DNA of 64,000 nt from Syngnathus acus (Eukaryota > Chordata > Actinopteri > Syngnathiformes > Syngnathidae). A model generated the notes under the pieces. That model made no database searches and had not been told where the DNA came from. It saw only the letters and a list, made by a program, of their open reading frames with translations. A program made the position numbers and the translations under genes. The stretch is taken from contig NC_051094.1 of the NCBI RefSeq assembly GCF_901709675.1, positions 14,203,501 to 14,267,500 on the forward strand, given 5' to 3'. Shown here piece by piece: positions 1-24,089 of this stretch; position 1 is the first letter of the stretch; every line of letters begins with the position of its first letter.

Positions 1-2
1 CA

Positions 3-3831
<3,829 letters not shown>

Positions 3832-5560
3832 AACAAGGATGAAACGCCACACTCCTTGAAAGAAAATGGTTACAAAGATCAAATTTCAATTGAGTCCCAT
3901 CTTAGAAATCCCAGCAAAACAATTTGTGTTCATTGCATAGTATTTGTTCCCCTTCTCCACAGAGCTCAATACGACATGCACACTCCCCTAGAAACAGAAG
4001 AATTTGGCACTTTGTTAGTCATCTTTCATGCACCTTGTTCAACTGCTTCTTCCCAAATCGTGTATTACATCTATTTGAGGTACAAATACATTGTAAAGTA
4101 TTCTTGTCCAGGAAGTAGGCGAAATACCAAAAATGTTAGAATATTTTTCACTCCATGGCTTGTGTGTTAAGATATTTGCTCTGGACCTTCTCTCAAGTAT
4201 TGTTCTGAGCATATGTTTTCATTTCTCAAAGAAATATTGCCCATGTTTTGTCAGGGTTCAGGGAGCTTATTGAAGGTAGCCATGGAGTGGAACCTTTTTT
4301 TAAAACAATGAAATCAACCTCACTGTATGCTAGACTTGAATCCCCTACCCCGTTTTTTTTTTCTTTTTTAAACTCTTGTGTCGTTATAAGACATACTACT
4401 TAACTGACAAATAGGAATGTTGGTTTAAAAATCCCAAACCCTAAACAAACTGAAAGTTCAGTGTGTTTGTTAATTTCTTTGTCATTATATGGCAGTATTT
4501 GTCCATGGTGAAGTTCACTCGCATCCCAACATCCAGCCTGGTTTACAAATGAGGCTTTGAGGGTTGCACTTGGCAGGGACCAGAGAATATCAGCTATTAG
4601 CAAGAGCTTCTTTTGTCTCACTTTCCAAGAGGCATTTAATCGTCACATCAGGATCAATTGAAGTTATCAATGAGTATTCATCATTGGTTTTAGCCTATAT
4701 CCCAATTGTTTTGCTACTTTGTATTCTCATGTATTTTTATATATGAATCTATGTAAAATGTTCTGTCATAGAGTGATATTTTCAAAAACACAGCTGCCAG
4801 CAAAACTAACCTGGGGGCCGAGGATCATTCCTTTATTTGGCCTGAAAGGTTCACCTGACATTAATTTCCTTCCATCTGTGACTCCTTGCTTCAGTGGAAA
4901 AAAGTATTTGCTACTTTGCAATGGCCCTTCCTTCATCTCTTTACAATGAGATATTAGCCTTTTTGTGCTTCATCAAGATTTACTGTCAGCTAGCTTTCGA
5001 AGTGTTCTCAGAACATGGGAGATTGCTTTTCTTTCTTCCCAAAGAAAAGTGCTAATGTGCCCCCTCACTGGGACTGTTGGTGTTAAGTGTATTGTATTTG
5101 TTCTGTCTATAAAATATAGTAAAACAATACTTATCTGCTCTTCCTTTATTGTCCATAAGTATGTTGCTGGTGCAAGTTTGACATGTGCCCTTCCCTCTTA
5201 ATGTAAATGTGTTCACTTTGAGCCACTAGCGATTGTACTTGATTTGGATTTGGGGAAATTAACCATGTTTTAGGAGGGACCAGTGTTACATCATTTTGTC
5301 TTTGGCCGCCAAAATATGAATGTGAAACCTTACCGAAACTGATGTGGACCATGCGTACAGACGCACAATAGTAGAACGTGTGTATTTAACAGTTATCTTT
5401 TTGCAAAGCAGTCATTACAGTAGATGTTGCAATATTACCAGTAGAGGGCGGTATTATTAGAGGTTGTTTTTTTTCCCCCCTTGACCATAAGCTTCTCAGG
5501 CGTGGGGCATATTATGCAGACTTAATAAAACACTAATAATAAAGATTTTTATCCTCATGA
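3832..5560 (+). other. smad2 3' untranslated region
   Basis: No gene-like reading frame is seen. The AT-rich sequence runs from the smad2 stop codon to AATAAA at 5524-5529, with a second AATAAA some ten bases on, so the transcript probably ends near 5545-5565. Confidence 0.75.
5524..5529 (+). terminator. Polyadenylation signal for smad2
   Basis: AATAAA lies about 1.7 kb after the smad2 stop and just before the ier3ip1 promoter. A second AATAAA follows within 15 bases. Confidence 0.6.
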
Positions 5561-5848
5561 CTCATGTTTTTAACTTATAGTTTTATGTTGGGTTTTCTGT
5601 GGTCGAACAAATTTGGACAATAATTTTCAGGATTTTTTTTTAAATCGCATTTTTAGTGGGACCTACTTAAAAATATTTATACCTAAAAGTCAAACTTATT
5701 CCCATAGTTATTTTGATAAATAATTTGTATTGTAGACAATTTAAAGCTACCTCCGCTTTGTTTCTCCCTAGTTGTATTAATCCGTACATAATTTGTAACT
5801 TGGACAACTCTAACGAAGCTTAGTTTTTCCCTCCCAGGCCGCCATAGC

Positions 5849-5856
5849 TGACGTCA
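5849..5856. promoter_or_regulatory. CRE/ATF palindrome in the ier3ip1 promoter
   Basis: A perfect TGACGTCA lies 38 bases before the ier3ip1 start codon. This octamer is the canonical CREB/ATF site. It may lie in the promoter or the 5' leader, because the transcription start is not known. Confidence 0.6.
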
Positions 5857-5894
5857 GACGTAAATTGCTCTTGCTAACTGCTCATTGAGGGAAC

Positions 5895-6629
5895 ATGGCA
5901 TTTACTCTTTACTCACTGATCCAAGCAGCAATTCTCTGCGTGAATGCTGTAGCAGTACTGCACGAAGAACGTTTTTTGAGTAGAAGTAAGTTATGGTAAC
6001 TACATTGCCTTCAGTATACGGAAATGTTATTGTTTTGTCGTTGATACGGTTAATGTTAGCTACCTTGCTAACGGCAAGAAGTAATGCTGCTTGACCCAGG
6101 TTGACATAACCTTTCCAGTGAAGGGATAGTAAGAAACGTTCACTATTAAAACGTTTTAGTTTCTCTCCTCGACTCAAGCTACTTTCAATTTAGATTCATA
6201 CAATCATTACGTGAACGTTCGCGCTTAAATGAATGACAGGTGCAAGATTGTTGTTACTGTGTGTTGTGTGGCTGTCTTATTTTGTTTTTGTTGGCTTGAA
6301 GTTGATGGTGTTATTATACCTAATGTGTTTGTGTTGGAATAAAAGGTTGAACTAGAAAAAAAAAACATTTGTTGTGTGTAGTTGGATGGGGCGTGGACCA
6401 GGGCGTTGGAGGTTTTGGTGATGAACCAGGCATCAAAGTTCAGATGATGACGCTGATTCGCTCTGTGCGTACCGTCATGAGAGGTGAGCCCCAACTACAT
6501 TTTGCCTGGAAAACCTGTTCAAGGGTGCATATCAACACAAGTCCATTGATACATACTTTTCTTGCCATCGCAGTGCCTTTGATTGCAGTGAATTCAGTGT
6601 GTATCGTTTTGTTGCTGCTGTTTGGATGA
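5895..6629 (+). CDS. ier3ip1: Immediate early response 3-interacting protein 1
   Basis: This is a small ER membrane protein (the YOS1 family) needed for ER-to-Golgi transport and ER homeostasis. Human mutations cause microcephaly with neonatal diabetes. Three exons (5895-5985, 6382-6483, 6574-6629) give 82 residues, the human length. The start reads MAFTLYSLIQAAILCVNAVA, a hydrophobic N-terminal segment. The centre has GWGVDQGVGGFGDEPGIK. The end is a second membrane segment (IAVNSVCIVLLLLFG). It sits only about 350 bases after the smad2 poly(A) signal, and smad2 and IER3IP1 are also near neighbours on human 18q21. AATAAA for this gene is at 6884-6889. Confidence 0.97.
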
Positions 6630-6883
6630 AGAAAACGAATGGACAAACCCATTTACCTCCAATTTCACAACCTCAGGACGCTGTGGACTTAACAGAACAT
6701 TTAATGTCGATAGGGTGACAATGATCGAAAATTATGTAAGTATGCCATGCCTTTTCTGCAGTGGTTTAACACGCTCTTCTGTAGTAAATTTCACTCTAAG
6801 ATGAACACAATTGCCGAAAAGGTTTGGTTTGAGAAATGTAAATTAAATATGAAATCCTTTATATTCTTGTAAACGTGCTTCAT

Positions 6884-6889
6884 AATAAA
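6884..6889 (+). terminator. Polyadenylation signal for ier3ip1
   Basis: AATAAA lies 255 bases after the ier3ip1 stop. The start codon of the next gene follows only 156 bases later, so this intergenic space is very short. Confidence 0.6.
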
Positions 6890-7044
6890 GAATTTATGTG
6901 ACGCCATCTTGAATTTATTTTTGCCTTTTAGTTCTCTTGTCCTATTGTGGCTGCCGTACTTAAGTCACCCGACCACAACTTCCTCTTACAAACAAACAGG
7001 ATTGAAGGTTTTGTATTTGTTAAGCTGAATGTAAAAAAAATAAA

Positions 7045-9504
7045 ATGATGAGAAGCCTTCAGAATTATATTTTGGCCTCGCTATCTGTACCCTGCATTTA
7101 TTTCGTCTATGTGCACATCTACTGTTCTCATAAATTACTGAAAACAAATACACTCTGCTGGGAGAAACTCCCAAAACTTTCCTACCTGTTTCTGAAATAT
7201 GTGACCAAAGCTCTTATTTGGAGAAAGGGCTGCTTGTACAAGCCAAGCCGAAAGAAGGGATGTGACGTATTTTACGCCGTCTACAACTGCAGGTAAGATC
7301 GTATACTGTCTTCGCAATGCTTCCGTGTAGCATGAGACAATTGATCGTTTTTCAGAATGGACACAGCGCTTCTGAGGAGGTTTTGCGGTGCTACAGGTTA
7401 TGGTTGGGACTATCCAGACAGCGAATACAGAGACATTCCTCTGTGCTTCCCTGAGGTTCTGTGCCGCACACTTTTGCTCATGGCCATTACTGATCACAAC
7501 TTCCGGCTGAGCCCAGTTGGTAAGTTTATTATTCCCCGATGAACTCCTACAGAATATTTACACGTGTTGCAAATATTTGCGTATTTTTCAAATTTTCTTA
7601 TACATTTATGCTTCCCCACTAGTGTAAACAATATATTATTCTGATTAATATGAATAATAAAACATCTGTAATCTTAATACATATAATATTAATACATCAA
7701 TCAAGTGGCAAAACCCCATCATTTTTATCCATATTAGGGTGCGGCTGAGTTGCTGATAATGTAAGGCACAGGTGTCAAACCCAGGGGCCAGATACGGCCC
7801 GCCGCATAATTTTATGTAGCCAGCGAAGACAAATTGTGCAACAAATTCGTGTGTCAATTCTAAAATTGACACAAAAAGGAGAAAGAGATTCCAAAGCTCT
7901 TTTATTATGACACTGCAGTGTTTTCTTTTGTAAGTTTAATATTTTACCAATGTAATTTGTCTGAATGACTTTTCCAGGTCTGGTTTGTGTGCGCCAGAGC
8001 ATTAAAACCCATCAGCCAGTTGATGAGTTGAAGAAAGGTCCCTTTACGTTGCAAGTTCAAGTCCTCGTGTACAGAACTTTGGATGTCGGTGTGGAGGTGG
8101 ATGTCTTGCTGTCTGCCACTTCCCGTTCCAAGAGTCTTGTGTGGGAGAGCATCTTAACACTGATGTCCAAGAACAAGTACCAACAAGCCAAAAATGAGAG
8201 TGAGCATCACTGTTTTTTGTAAATGTCTTGTTTTCACGTTCAAAATTTCCAATGTTGGAAACTTCCCTTAAGCAGCATGGTAAACTAGTGGCTTAGCTTC
8301 CTCGTAGTTCTGTGGTTTGGGTTATGAATGTCTTCTCTGACTACTTCCTCGCACATTACAACATAAGGGTCAAGACTCCAAATGACCCAGCCTGTATAGG
8401 CATCAAAGTACAATTGACTTGACGATCAATCCAGGGTGTACCGCCGCATCTCTCCCAAAGCCAACAGGGATTGGCTCCCACTTAATGAGGTCTTGACACT
8501 CGCCCTATGATTGGCTGGCGATGGCCCAAGGTGGTCCACTTTCTGCTCCATAAATTCATCTTGGTACTGTGTACAGATAGCTCTGAATACAGAACTATGG
8601 TTCTGTTGCTAGCCACCCCAAAATCCAGAAAGATCTCTTGGCTTCATCACCTTGAACTGTAAAGCATTTCTCTGCAGACCTTGCTGGGAAAAAAAAATTA
8701 AGTAAGAGATGCCTAGTAAAGCAGATATTAAAGATGCATGGATGACTGTTAAAAAACTGTGTAGATGAATTTTCTAATGTCCCTATTTTTAATGAAAATT
8801 TAGCTGAAATAATTTTACATCCATTTACATCAGGAATTAATTGTCCTACAGTTAGTTGTGATGTCACGGATCCTCAACAGACTCATTATTGTTTTTATAG
8901 TGTAAAAATATTTTTGTGTAAAAACACCTATATGTAAATTCTCTTTTGACTCAAGTACATGCTGACACTAATCACAGGAACCTGAGTGGAATCTTTTTGT
9001 GTGCAGTTGCAATGGCCGCTCAAATGGATGAAGCTATGCTCCAGCACGTCAAACAAGTGGATCTCAGAGTTCCCTTAAGTGCTAGTCCACTGTGTGCCTG
9101 GTCCTTCTTGGACTATTGGTTCTTCTATCTGCCAGCCAGTCTGTTTGGCTTCAAGTTGCGGACCATCTCAAGTCTGTGGATGTTGTCTGTCTGCTTGGCT
9201 GAAATAGAGAAGCACAATGGTAACTTAACATCAACTGAGTTTGTGGTTGAGTTCGGAGTTATAATGGCTTTGTAGCACTTATAGGTTGGATTTGTTTCTT
9301 TGCTTTTTTTCTGCATCACCAGTGTTTGGAGTCATCACATCTCCACTGAACATCATGGCCCACTTTGAGGATTGTTTGTTGGCACCAAACAAAGTGACTC
9401 TTTCATTCACGAGATGTCAGTCATCTACCCAAGACCTCAGCTTCCAAATGCAGCAACACGGAGGCAGCAAGATTCACTTAGCGGGAATGATATCCAGGAC
9501 CTGA
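7045..9504 (+). CDS. Membrane-anchored MaoC-like (hotdog fold) protein, probable pseudoenzyme
   Basis: Five exons (7045-7292, 7356-7519, 7978-8199, 9007-9219, 9323-9504) join in phase to 342 residues. An in-frame TAA just upstream supports the start, which could be either of two adjacent ATGs. Residues ~8-30 are hydrophobic (ILASLSVPCIYFVYVHIY) and could be a membrane anchor. Residues ~105-210 (DIPLCFPEVL, then LVCVRQSIKTHQPV and SLVWESILTLMSKN) follow the layout of the N-terminal half of MaoC-like acyl hydratases of bacteria. Residues ~230-342 match the second half: LFGFK, WMLSVCLAEIE, then a final strand pair ending HLAGMISRT. The active-site stretch, normally of the form SGDxNPxH with a following AHG, reads FLDYWFFYL and TISSLW here, so the catalytic His is gone. 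Poly(A) signal AATAAA is at 9889-9894. The family call is from remembered patterns. Its substrate is unknown. Confidence 0.72.
7768..7870. mobile_element. Fragment of a hAT-type MITE
   Basis: It begins with CAGGTGTCAAACCCAGGGGC and contains GCGAAGACAAATTGTGC, both shared with the fuller copies at 19395-19718 and 52629-52970. It lies in an intron of the hotdog gene. Confidence 0.6.
8400..8540. repeat. Decayed copy of the fish LINE/SINE-type 3' end
   Basis: CAGGGTGTACCGCCGC, a GGGATTGGCTCC stretch and a CCTATGATTGGCTGGCGATGG stretch resemble, in scrambled order, the better copy at 16017-16336. No gene is seen. Confidence 0.4.
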
Positions 9505-10293
9505 CTGAAACAGGAAATAGTCATATCCCCAAATATATGTTGGGACTTTTCTTCTCTCCTTCTCCTTCTGTGATGCATCATGAAAGTAAAACAACTGTCT
9601 TCACCAGGGTCGATAGATTTTCCAAAACGGTCTGATCCGTAGCTTTGGAAACCTATGAGCATAATTATAATATTTATTCATTGGCAGTGTCAGTCCCATT
9701 TTTTCCCTGAAATATTTTTACATTTGACCATAAACTGCAGCCTACTTCTCTACTGTAGGCCTCATTCCATGTCAAATGGGAGGCATTTCAATATTTGATC
9801 TCATAAAGCTGCTTGAATTTTTCATGTACTATGTAAGAGACTGTCGTCCTTTATAATTTAGTGAAACACCTTCACTCAGTAGAACAGAAATAAATGGATT
9901 TTCATGCTTCCCTGCACTGTTCCAACATTTCCTGAAATTATTATTTACTAGAGTGTATCACAAATATTGTGTTGTTTTACAATACAGGAACCAGATGAAG
10001 GAAGGATTAACTCGGGCGGGGCAGTGACAGATGAGAACTGCGTCTTCTAACAACAGGCAATTCTCTGCCAGGTTTGAAAGAAAGGGTTGAATCATAAACA
10101 GCTACAATTTTTGTTGTCGCCATCACTGGATCCAACAGAGATAGGAGTGACTTCCAACAACTTGGAAAATACCAACAGATTAACCCCCTAAGAAAAGTGC
10201 TCCTATAGTTGTGGACTCTTTGCAAATGTGGGTAATTATTTGATATGTCAATATTCACTCTGATTTTATCCAACAATATTTCTAATTCACTAG
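9505..10293. other. 3' end of the hotdog gene and spacer
   Basis: It contains the hotdog gene's 3' region with AATAAA at 9889-9894. A possible splice acceptor (ACAATACAG) near 9988 could belong to a 5' exon of the next gene. No coding sequence is recognised. Confidence 0.4.
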
Positions 10294-12705
10294 TTGTCCT
10301 TTATTTGCATTGCGACTGATCATCCGTCAACCATTGGAGCATCCTGCTATGACAGTGAGGGAGCCATGCTAAGTGATGTTGGCTCAAATGAGGGCGGGTA
10401 CAGACAATCTCTGTTGCCGAGACCAGAAAGTGATTTTCATTGTTTGCACTGCAAGAGCTGCACATCACACCCTGCTGAACCAGGTGAGTTTCTTATTATT
10501 GAATTTATGATTTATTTTTTTGAAAGGAGGCTACAAATACGGCTGGGAAGTGTTTAAGGACAGATGTGAGGGTTTTTATTATGTTGCTATTCACAAATGT
10601 ATTTAGCATTAAAAAAAAACTAGATTTCAAAAGATCATAATTTCCTGAATTAATTTTAAAACGTTCTAATATTTGAAATCTGATCTGTTGTGTTTGTCAA
10701 ATTGCGTTGCGTATGGCAATTGTATTGAAGTCACGTTCTAATGCTGCTTCATGAATGATTTTGTCCAAGTTGTGATAGATTTTGCTGAATAAGAGGATTT
10801 CGTAAGAGCTTTTTGCTGTGCTACACAAGATCAAGATGATTATTTCAAATATGATTTGCTAGATATATTACTACTGTGAAATGAAGATTTCATGCCTTGG
10901 TGCTAGCATAGCTTCTTGCATTCATCCCTAAAACAAAAACAGACTTGGTGAATTCAAACTGATAAAGTGTTCTATCAAATGCATTGAAATCCTTTTTATC
11001 TTTTACCTATTGTCGCCATTGTTGCTCAGCCCCAACCACAAGGTAGAGATGGGCAGGCTTTAACATGTACATGGTTGTTATTATTTATTCATAGAGTCCT
11101 GATTCTGTCATGGTTATGAATCAGTCAAGTGAAAGAAGGTCAGTGTGTGGTGCTACGTCACAGAATGCTATGCTTTTTGCATACTCAATGGAATGGTCTT
11201 TTGTTAAATGTAAGCCGCAAAAAATTTTTTGTGTTTTATGGCTGGAACAACTGTCTCCATTATTTCGCTCTTTCGATTTTCAAAGAAGTCAGGGAGCTAT
11301 GTTATTTTTGCTTCTCTTAAGAGTACTACTACCATTTATTTATTCAGTGAGGCCAGTTGTAAAAGACAGTTTGTTCTGCTTAAAAGGTCCTTGTGAGGAC
11401 TACTGTGATCATAAAATAACACAAGAAATGATTATTGTATTGTATTACAATCCAGTACAATATAATACTTTATCCATATAGCTGCAGCTGTAATAAAGTG
11501 CATCACACATATCAGTGGGACAACCACAATGACGGTGAAAACAGTTGATTGAAACACAAATGCCAAAGACTAAAAAGATCTAACGAGTTTTAAAAAATGG
11601 ACAGTGAGGGGGCTCGCCTAACATCCAAGGGGAGGTCATTTCAGAGAGAAGGACCGGCAACAGAAAAAGCCCCATCCCCTCTGAGGCGCCGCTTATTATT
11701 ATTGTATTGTTTTTATTGTACTTAAGAGTTATCCTTTTAAAACGTGATTATGTTGGGGACTTTGCGTCAGAGTAGAACAGCACTATTAAGATCTGTGTGC
11801 CCTAACAATGGATGAAACTCGTTTTAAAAATATATTACCACCTCAAACTTTTGCATATACAGATATTTTAATTATTTTAAACTGTAGCGGCACATTGTAG
11901 AGTGAAAGGATGTTTGACACTATTTTTATATCTCAGTTGCACATGTTGGAAAGTTACAAAAATTTATATAAATGAAAAAAAATCACCTTTTTTTTGTATT
12001 GCTATCATTAATTTGACTCATTTTCTGACTTTTTGCAGCCTAAAGTCGCTCAAAAAGTACATGAAGACACTCGGAAAAGGTGCGTCTCCCAGCAATCCCG
12101 TCTCTTCGCCAACAGGGCGCAGCATTGTGCAAGTGTACCATGACTACCAGAAGGTGGCTTTTAAAATGCAATATGAAAATGGCCACGCTGAAGACAATGG
12201 CTCTGCCGCCACGAGGCAGCAGATCACAAACGAAGACAATACATCATGCAATGAGCAAAAATTATGTATGAGGGATGCCGGCTCTCAACAGATCTCCATG
12301 TGGACTGTGAATTCCAGCACATCGGCCTATTCAGGCCCAGAAGACAATTCCACAGACCCACCCGTGACCTTGACAGAGACCTCCACTCTGAACTTTGTTG
12401 ACGGGCACACCTTGGAGGGTCAAGGAGAGAATCATACTCTCCATGAGGTGGCAATGGTTTACCTGAGAGAGTTTGTGCTTATAGATGATGACGATGATGG
12501 AGACATGTCACTGAGGGAGAAAACAGTAAACAACTTGACTGTCATGGATGGGAAAGCTGCAGACTTGGTGTGTGGGAGATTGGTTAACACTTGCAGCGTT
12601 TATGGATTTCAATCTAAGGGTAACTTGTCATCTCTGGAAGATCCGCTTCCTGAGCCCGGGCCTTCGCGTGGAAATCAACACTGCTGCGCCTGCGCTATCT
12701 TATGA
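10294..12705 (+). CDS. Unrecognised acidic protein with a C-terminal CaaX box
   Basis: Three exons are proposed: one ending at 10483 (donor GTGAGT), a 13-nt microexon 11030-11042 and a terminal exon 12039-12705. Only with the microexon does the frame stay open; direct joining gives a TAA at once. If the ATG at 10366 is the start (context GAGCCATGC), the protein is 265 residues. Sense codons continue upstream to an AG at 10292-10293, so earlier exons are possible. Visible features are a Cys-rich HCLHCKSC near residue 28, a basic patch SLKSLKKYMKTLGKG, a Ser/Thr/Asn-rich middle, an acidic run IDDDDDGD followed by MSLREKTV and MDGKAADLVCGRL, and the end CCACAIL. CAIL is a CaaX motif that suggests prenylation (Leu favours geranylgeranyl) with nearby cysteines for palmitoylation, hence a membrane-tethered cytosolic protein. 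I do not recognise the family. Confidence 0.6.
11030..11042 (+). other. Putative 13-nt microexon
   Basis: CCCCAACCACAAG is flanked by a pyrimidine-rich tract ending CTCAG and by the donor GTAGAG. It enters in phase 1 and leaves in phase 2, exactly what the flanking exons need, and adds the residues A-P-T-T before S-L-K-S. Confidence 0.55.
11540..11695. repeat. Interspersed repeat fragment
   Basis: The stretch CATTTCAGAGAGAAGGACCGGCAACAG...AAAGCCCC...CCTCTGAGGCGCC has the look of a widespread fish repeat. It lies in the second intron of the CaaX gene. Confidence 0.35.
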
Positions 12706-12837
12706 CAGGATCTGGAGTTGCACTGTGAAGACACCCTTAGTGCCGTGGTTCTGAAGCACTCGACTCGGGTACAAATTTACTAATTGACAAAACAAGAGCC
12801 CAACGTTTTGTACACACAAAATTTGTAATGTAATCCG

Positions 12838-12843
12838 AATAAA
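12838..12843 (+). terminator. Polyadenylation signal for the CaaX gene
   Basis: AATAAA lies 133 bases after the stop codon. Confidence 0.6.
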
Positions 12844-12859
12844 GATATCTTTGTTTTAA

Positions 12860-15130
12860 CCACAAGGAATCTATGCCAGAATCTCTCTGGTGGGGTGAAA
12901 AGGTGTAACATCTGCATTGTAGATTTTGCGGAAGAATTTTCAAATGCAAACAGAGGTAAACTCATGTATAACTTTGATACTTTGAAAATGTGCATGTTCA
13001 TCAAACAGCATTTGTCAGCACACATCAGGCGGTGATAACATATGCGGACTGTATGTATAAATATGACAATAGCCTAAATGTATCTGGGCGATACTGTCTT
13101 GCTAAAATAACGTTTTGGTGAAGCAGAAAAAAAATAGGTTAACCTTGAATCTGTACAGCACAATTCCTGCTTTCGCTCATCTATTATCGACATCCATTTT
13201 CACTTCACCAGTCATTCAATTATTGTATGTTTTAGTGATTTTTTTTTTTTTTCAACAATGCTGTTTCACTAGTAGGCAGTAAGCTCGGGTGTACAATACA
13301 CTCTCACATATGTGGTCTTCACAAATAAGGACTACAAAAAATTATGAATCTGCATATCAGTCTGTGAATTCACCATCCATTCATCCATCCAACCAGGCCT
13401 CTTTCATGTTTTTCTAAATAAATCATTTTGTTGAGCCACAATTCAAACTCAACGACAGATTTTTATAGGTATTTTTCATTAAACTTTCATTACTTGTTAT
13501 TTTTGTCAAATTCAAATTATTTCTGTGACTACTGTTTGATTTGTATTTACTGACAGGTTACCAACAATATATATCTTGCAACATGCAAATATATATAAAA
13601 TAGAAAATACATACAAAATAAATAAATAACAGAAAAATATATAAATAATAGAGACAAAAATGCAAGATCAAGTTTTTTTACCTTATAAATTGAATTTATT
13701 TTCAAAAGTGAGATGTTATAATATTCAACTTTTTAAATGTTTGTTTTTAAAAATATTGTGCTCTCTTTCAGTATTTAAAAATACATACAAAATAAATAAA
13801 TAAGAACAGAAAAATAAATAAATAATAGAGACAAAAATGCAAGATAAAGTTTTTTTACCTTATGAATTGAATTTATTTTCAAAAGTGAGATGTTACAATA
13901 TTCAACTTTTTAAATGTTTGTTTCTAAAATATTGTGCTCTCTTTCAGTTTTTTCTCGTGACCTTTTGATGTAGGCTTGATTTAGTACAAAATGCGGTCGA
14001 CCACCAAAGAAAACCACTCAAATGGATGCCATTGATAGTGTCATGTTGCTTGGGCTCAATTCCCCTTGGTGACACTGTGAAGGCAAAATACTGAGTGAAT
14101 CATTACCATCTCTATGCATGTCATGAGACTTTCTGGTGACCAGTCAAGGGTGTAGTTCACCTTTCATCCAGAATCAGGGTCCAGCTCCCCGTCACCGTGA
14201 ATGAAAACTGGTTAAGAACTATTTAAAAAAAAAAAAAGCGATGTTGGGCACATTTACACAATTGCATGGATTTTGTTCATTCAAACTCCTACGATATATT
14301 TTCACAATGAAAGGTTAAATATAGTTATTTTTTGGAGGGGTGAAGTTAACAGTAATTCTATTCTCATAGGATATGACAGGAGTGATGATGTTTCTGACTT
14401 AAAAAGTTAACAATGTCTTGATCAGTGTTGTTTGGTGGTTATTTATGGATTCTTATAGTTTTGTGGGCTTAATCAGTCCTGAGCAGGCAACACTGGTGTG
14501 AGGCAATAGCTTGCCGGTTTGAGTGACAGACACCAATTAGGAAAAGTCAACTGAATGGGGAGATAAGACTTCTTGCAACTTATCTCCCCCTCCCACTGCA
14601 CATGAACGGACCCCCTCCTAAACCCCTGTCACCATGACAAACCCAAATGCTTGATGGTTTACTAAAAAGTCCAATGAAGGACAGTTACATGAGGTATCTT
14701 TAAGTCACAAGTTTAAAGACTATCAGGTATTCTTATTCTTAGCTACCTCGGTTTTATGGGTTTCCCATTTTCAAAATTGAAGTTTTACCAATTCTGCAGC
14801 AGTTGGGTACATAATGTCTTACACGCTGTAATAAATGACCACACTGTGAGAATTTGGCTGTTATCAACTTCCACACGAGGAGTGTGCATGATGACATGAT
14901 TGTATCAAATGTGAAATGTAACTGAATGTGTCAGAATATCGTAGCAGATGAAACCACAAAACCAACAGCTATAAAAATACCGCTGGCAATTTTGAATTTT
15001 CTCAACCTTATCTCGGTTCTGCAGTGACATAGTAAGGGCGCTCTCTATACGAAGATTCAAAATGAAAGAAGAAGTGAAAACGAGGAGGATAACTTTCACA
15101 TGAAATAAGGTCACAGCAAGGCGACATTAA
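12860..15130. other. AT-rich intergenic spacer
   Basis: No gene or RNA is recognised. A tandem duplication at 13604-13947 is listed separately. The end of the interval should contain the susd1 promoter, but no clear TATA element or other site was seen. Confidence 0.5.
13604..13947. repeat. Tandem duplication, two copies of ~170 bp
   Basis: The first copy starts at 13604 and the second at 13777, a period of 173. Both run from AAAATACATACAAAATAAAT to TTGTGCTCTCTTTCAG with few differences. Confidence 0.9.
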
Positions 15131-15137
15131 ATAGAAG

Positions 15138-23522
<8,385 letters not shown>

Positions 23523-23535
23523 CTATAAATACTTC

Positions 23536-23541
23536 AATAAA
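23536..23541 (+). terminator. Polyadenylation signal for susd1
   Basis: AATAAA starts 14 bases after the susd1 stop. This is very close, so later A-rich sites near 23565 or 23795 may be used instead. Confidence 0.45.
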
Positions 23542-24089
23542 TGGAGTGCTATTCAGTATGTTGAAAATAAAAGAAAATATGTATTTTTTTATTCGCTTGT
23601 AACATTGTATTAATGTTGCTTTTCATCCATGTTCGCATGCAAGGACGGTGGATTTCAACTGTTAATTGTCTATCGTAGAATTCAATGTCTGTCATGCACT
23701 TCTTTAGTCTGTATATTTTAAATACGCATTTACCAGTGACAGTCTTAAGGTATTTTTTTGGAAACGCATTTAATTTCATTGATGACGATTTAAATAAAAA
23801 AAATCTTGGAGGGACAATGACAAGAGCTTACTGACGTGAAAATTATTGTATTAATATGCTAAATATGATCCAATTAAACTCTTAAGATGTGACTCCTGTC
23901 CAAAATCCAGAACAATCAAGAAATATGATACTGATAATAAAAGTAGCACGAAACGTGCTTTATGTTTTGACATTGTGTTTGTGGGTGATTATTAAAACAA
24001 AAAATCATTTTGGTAAAAAGTGAAAACTGTGTGTGCACCAAATGAATGAAATGCTATGCAGTTCTCCTATTGTTCTTGTGAAAAAGAAA

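Noticed and set aside
11110-11481. A 123-codon frame between the microexon and the last exon of the CaaX gene
   Set aside because: Composition is random-like, no splice sites fit and no family is recognised. It lies in intron 2.
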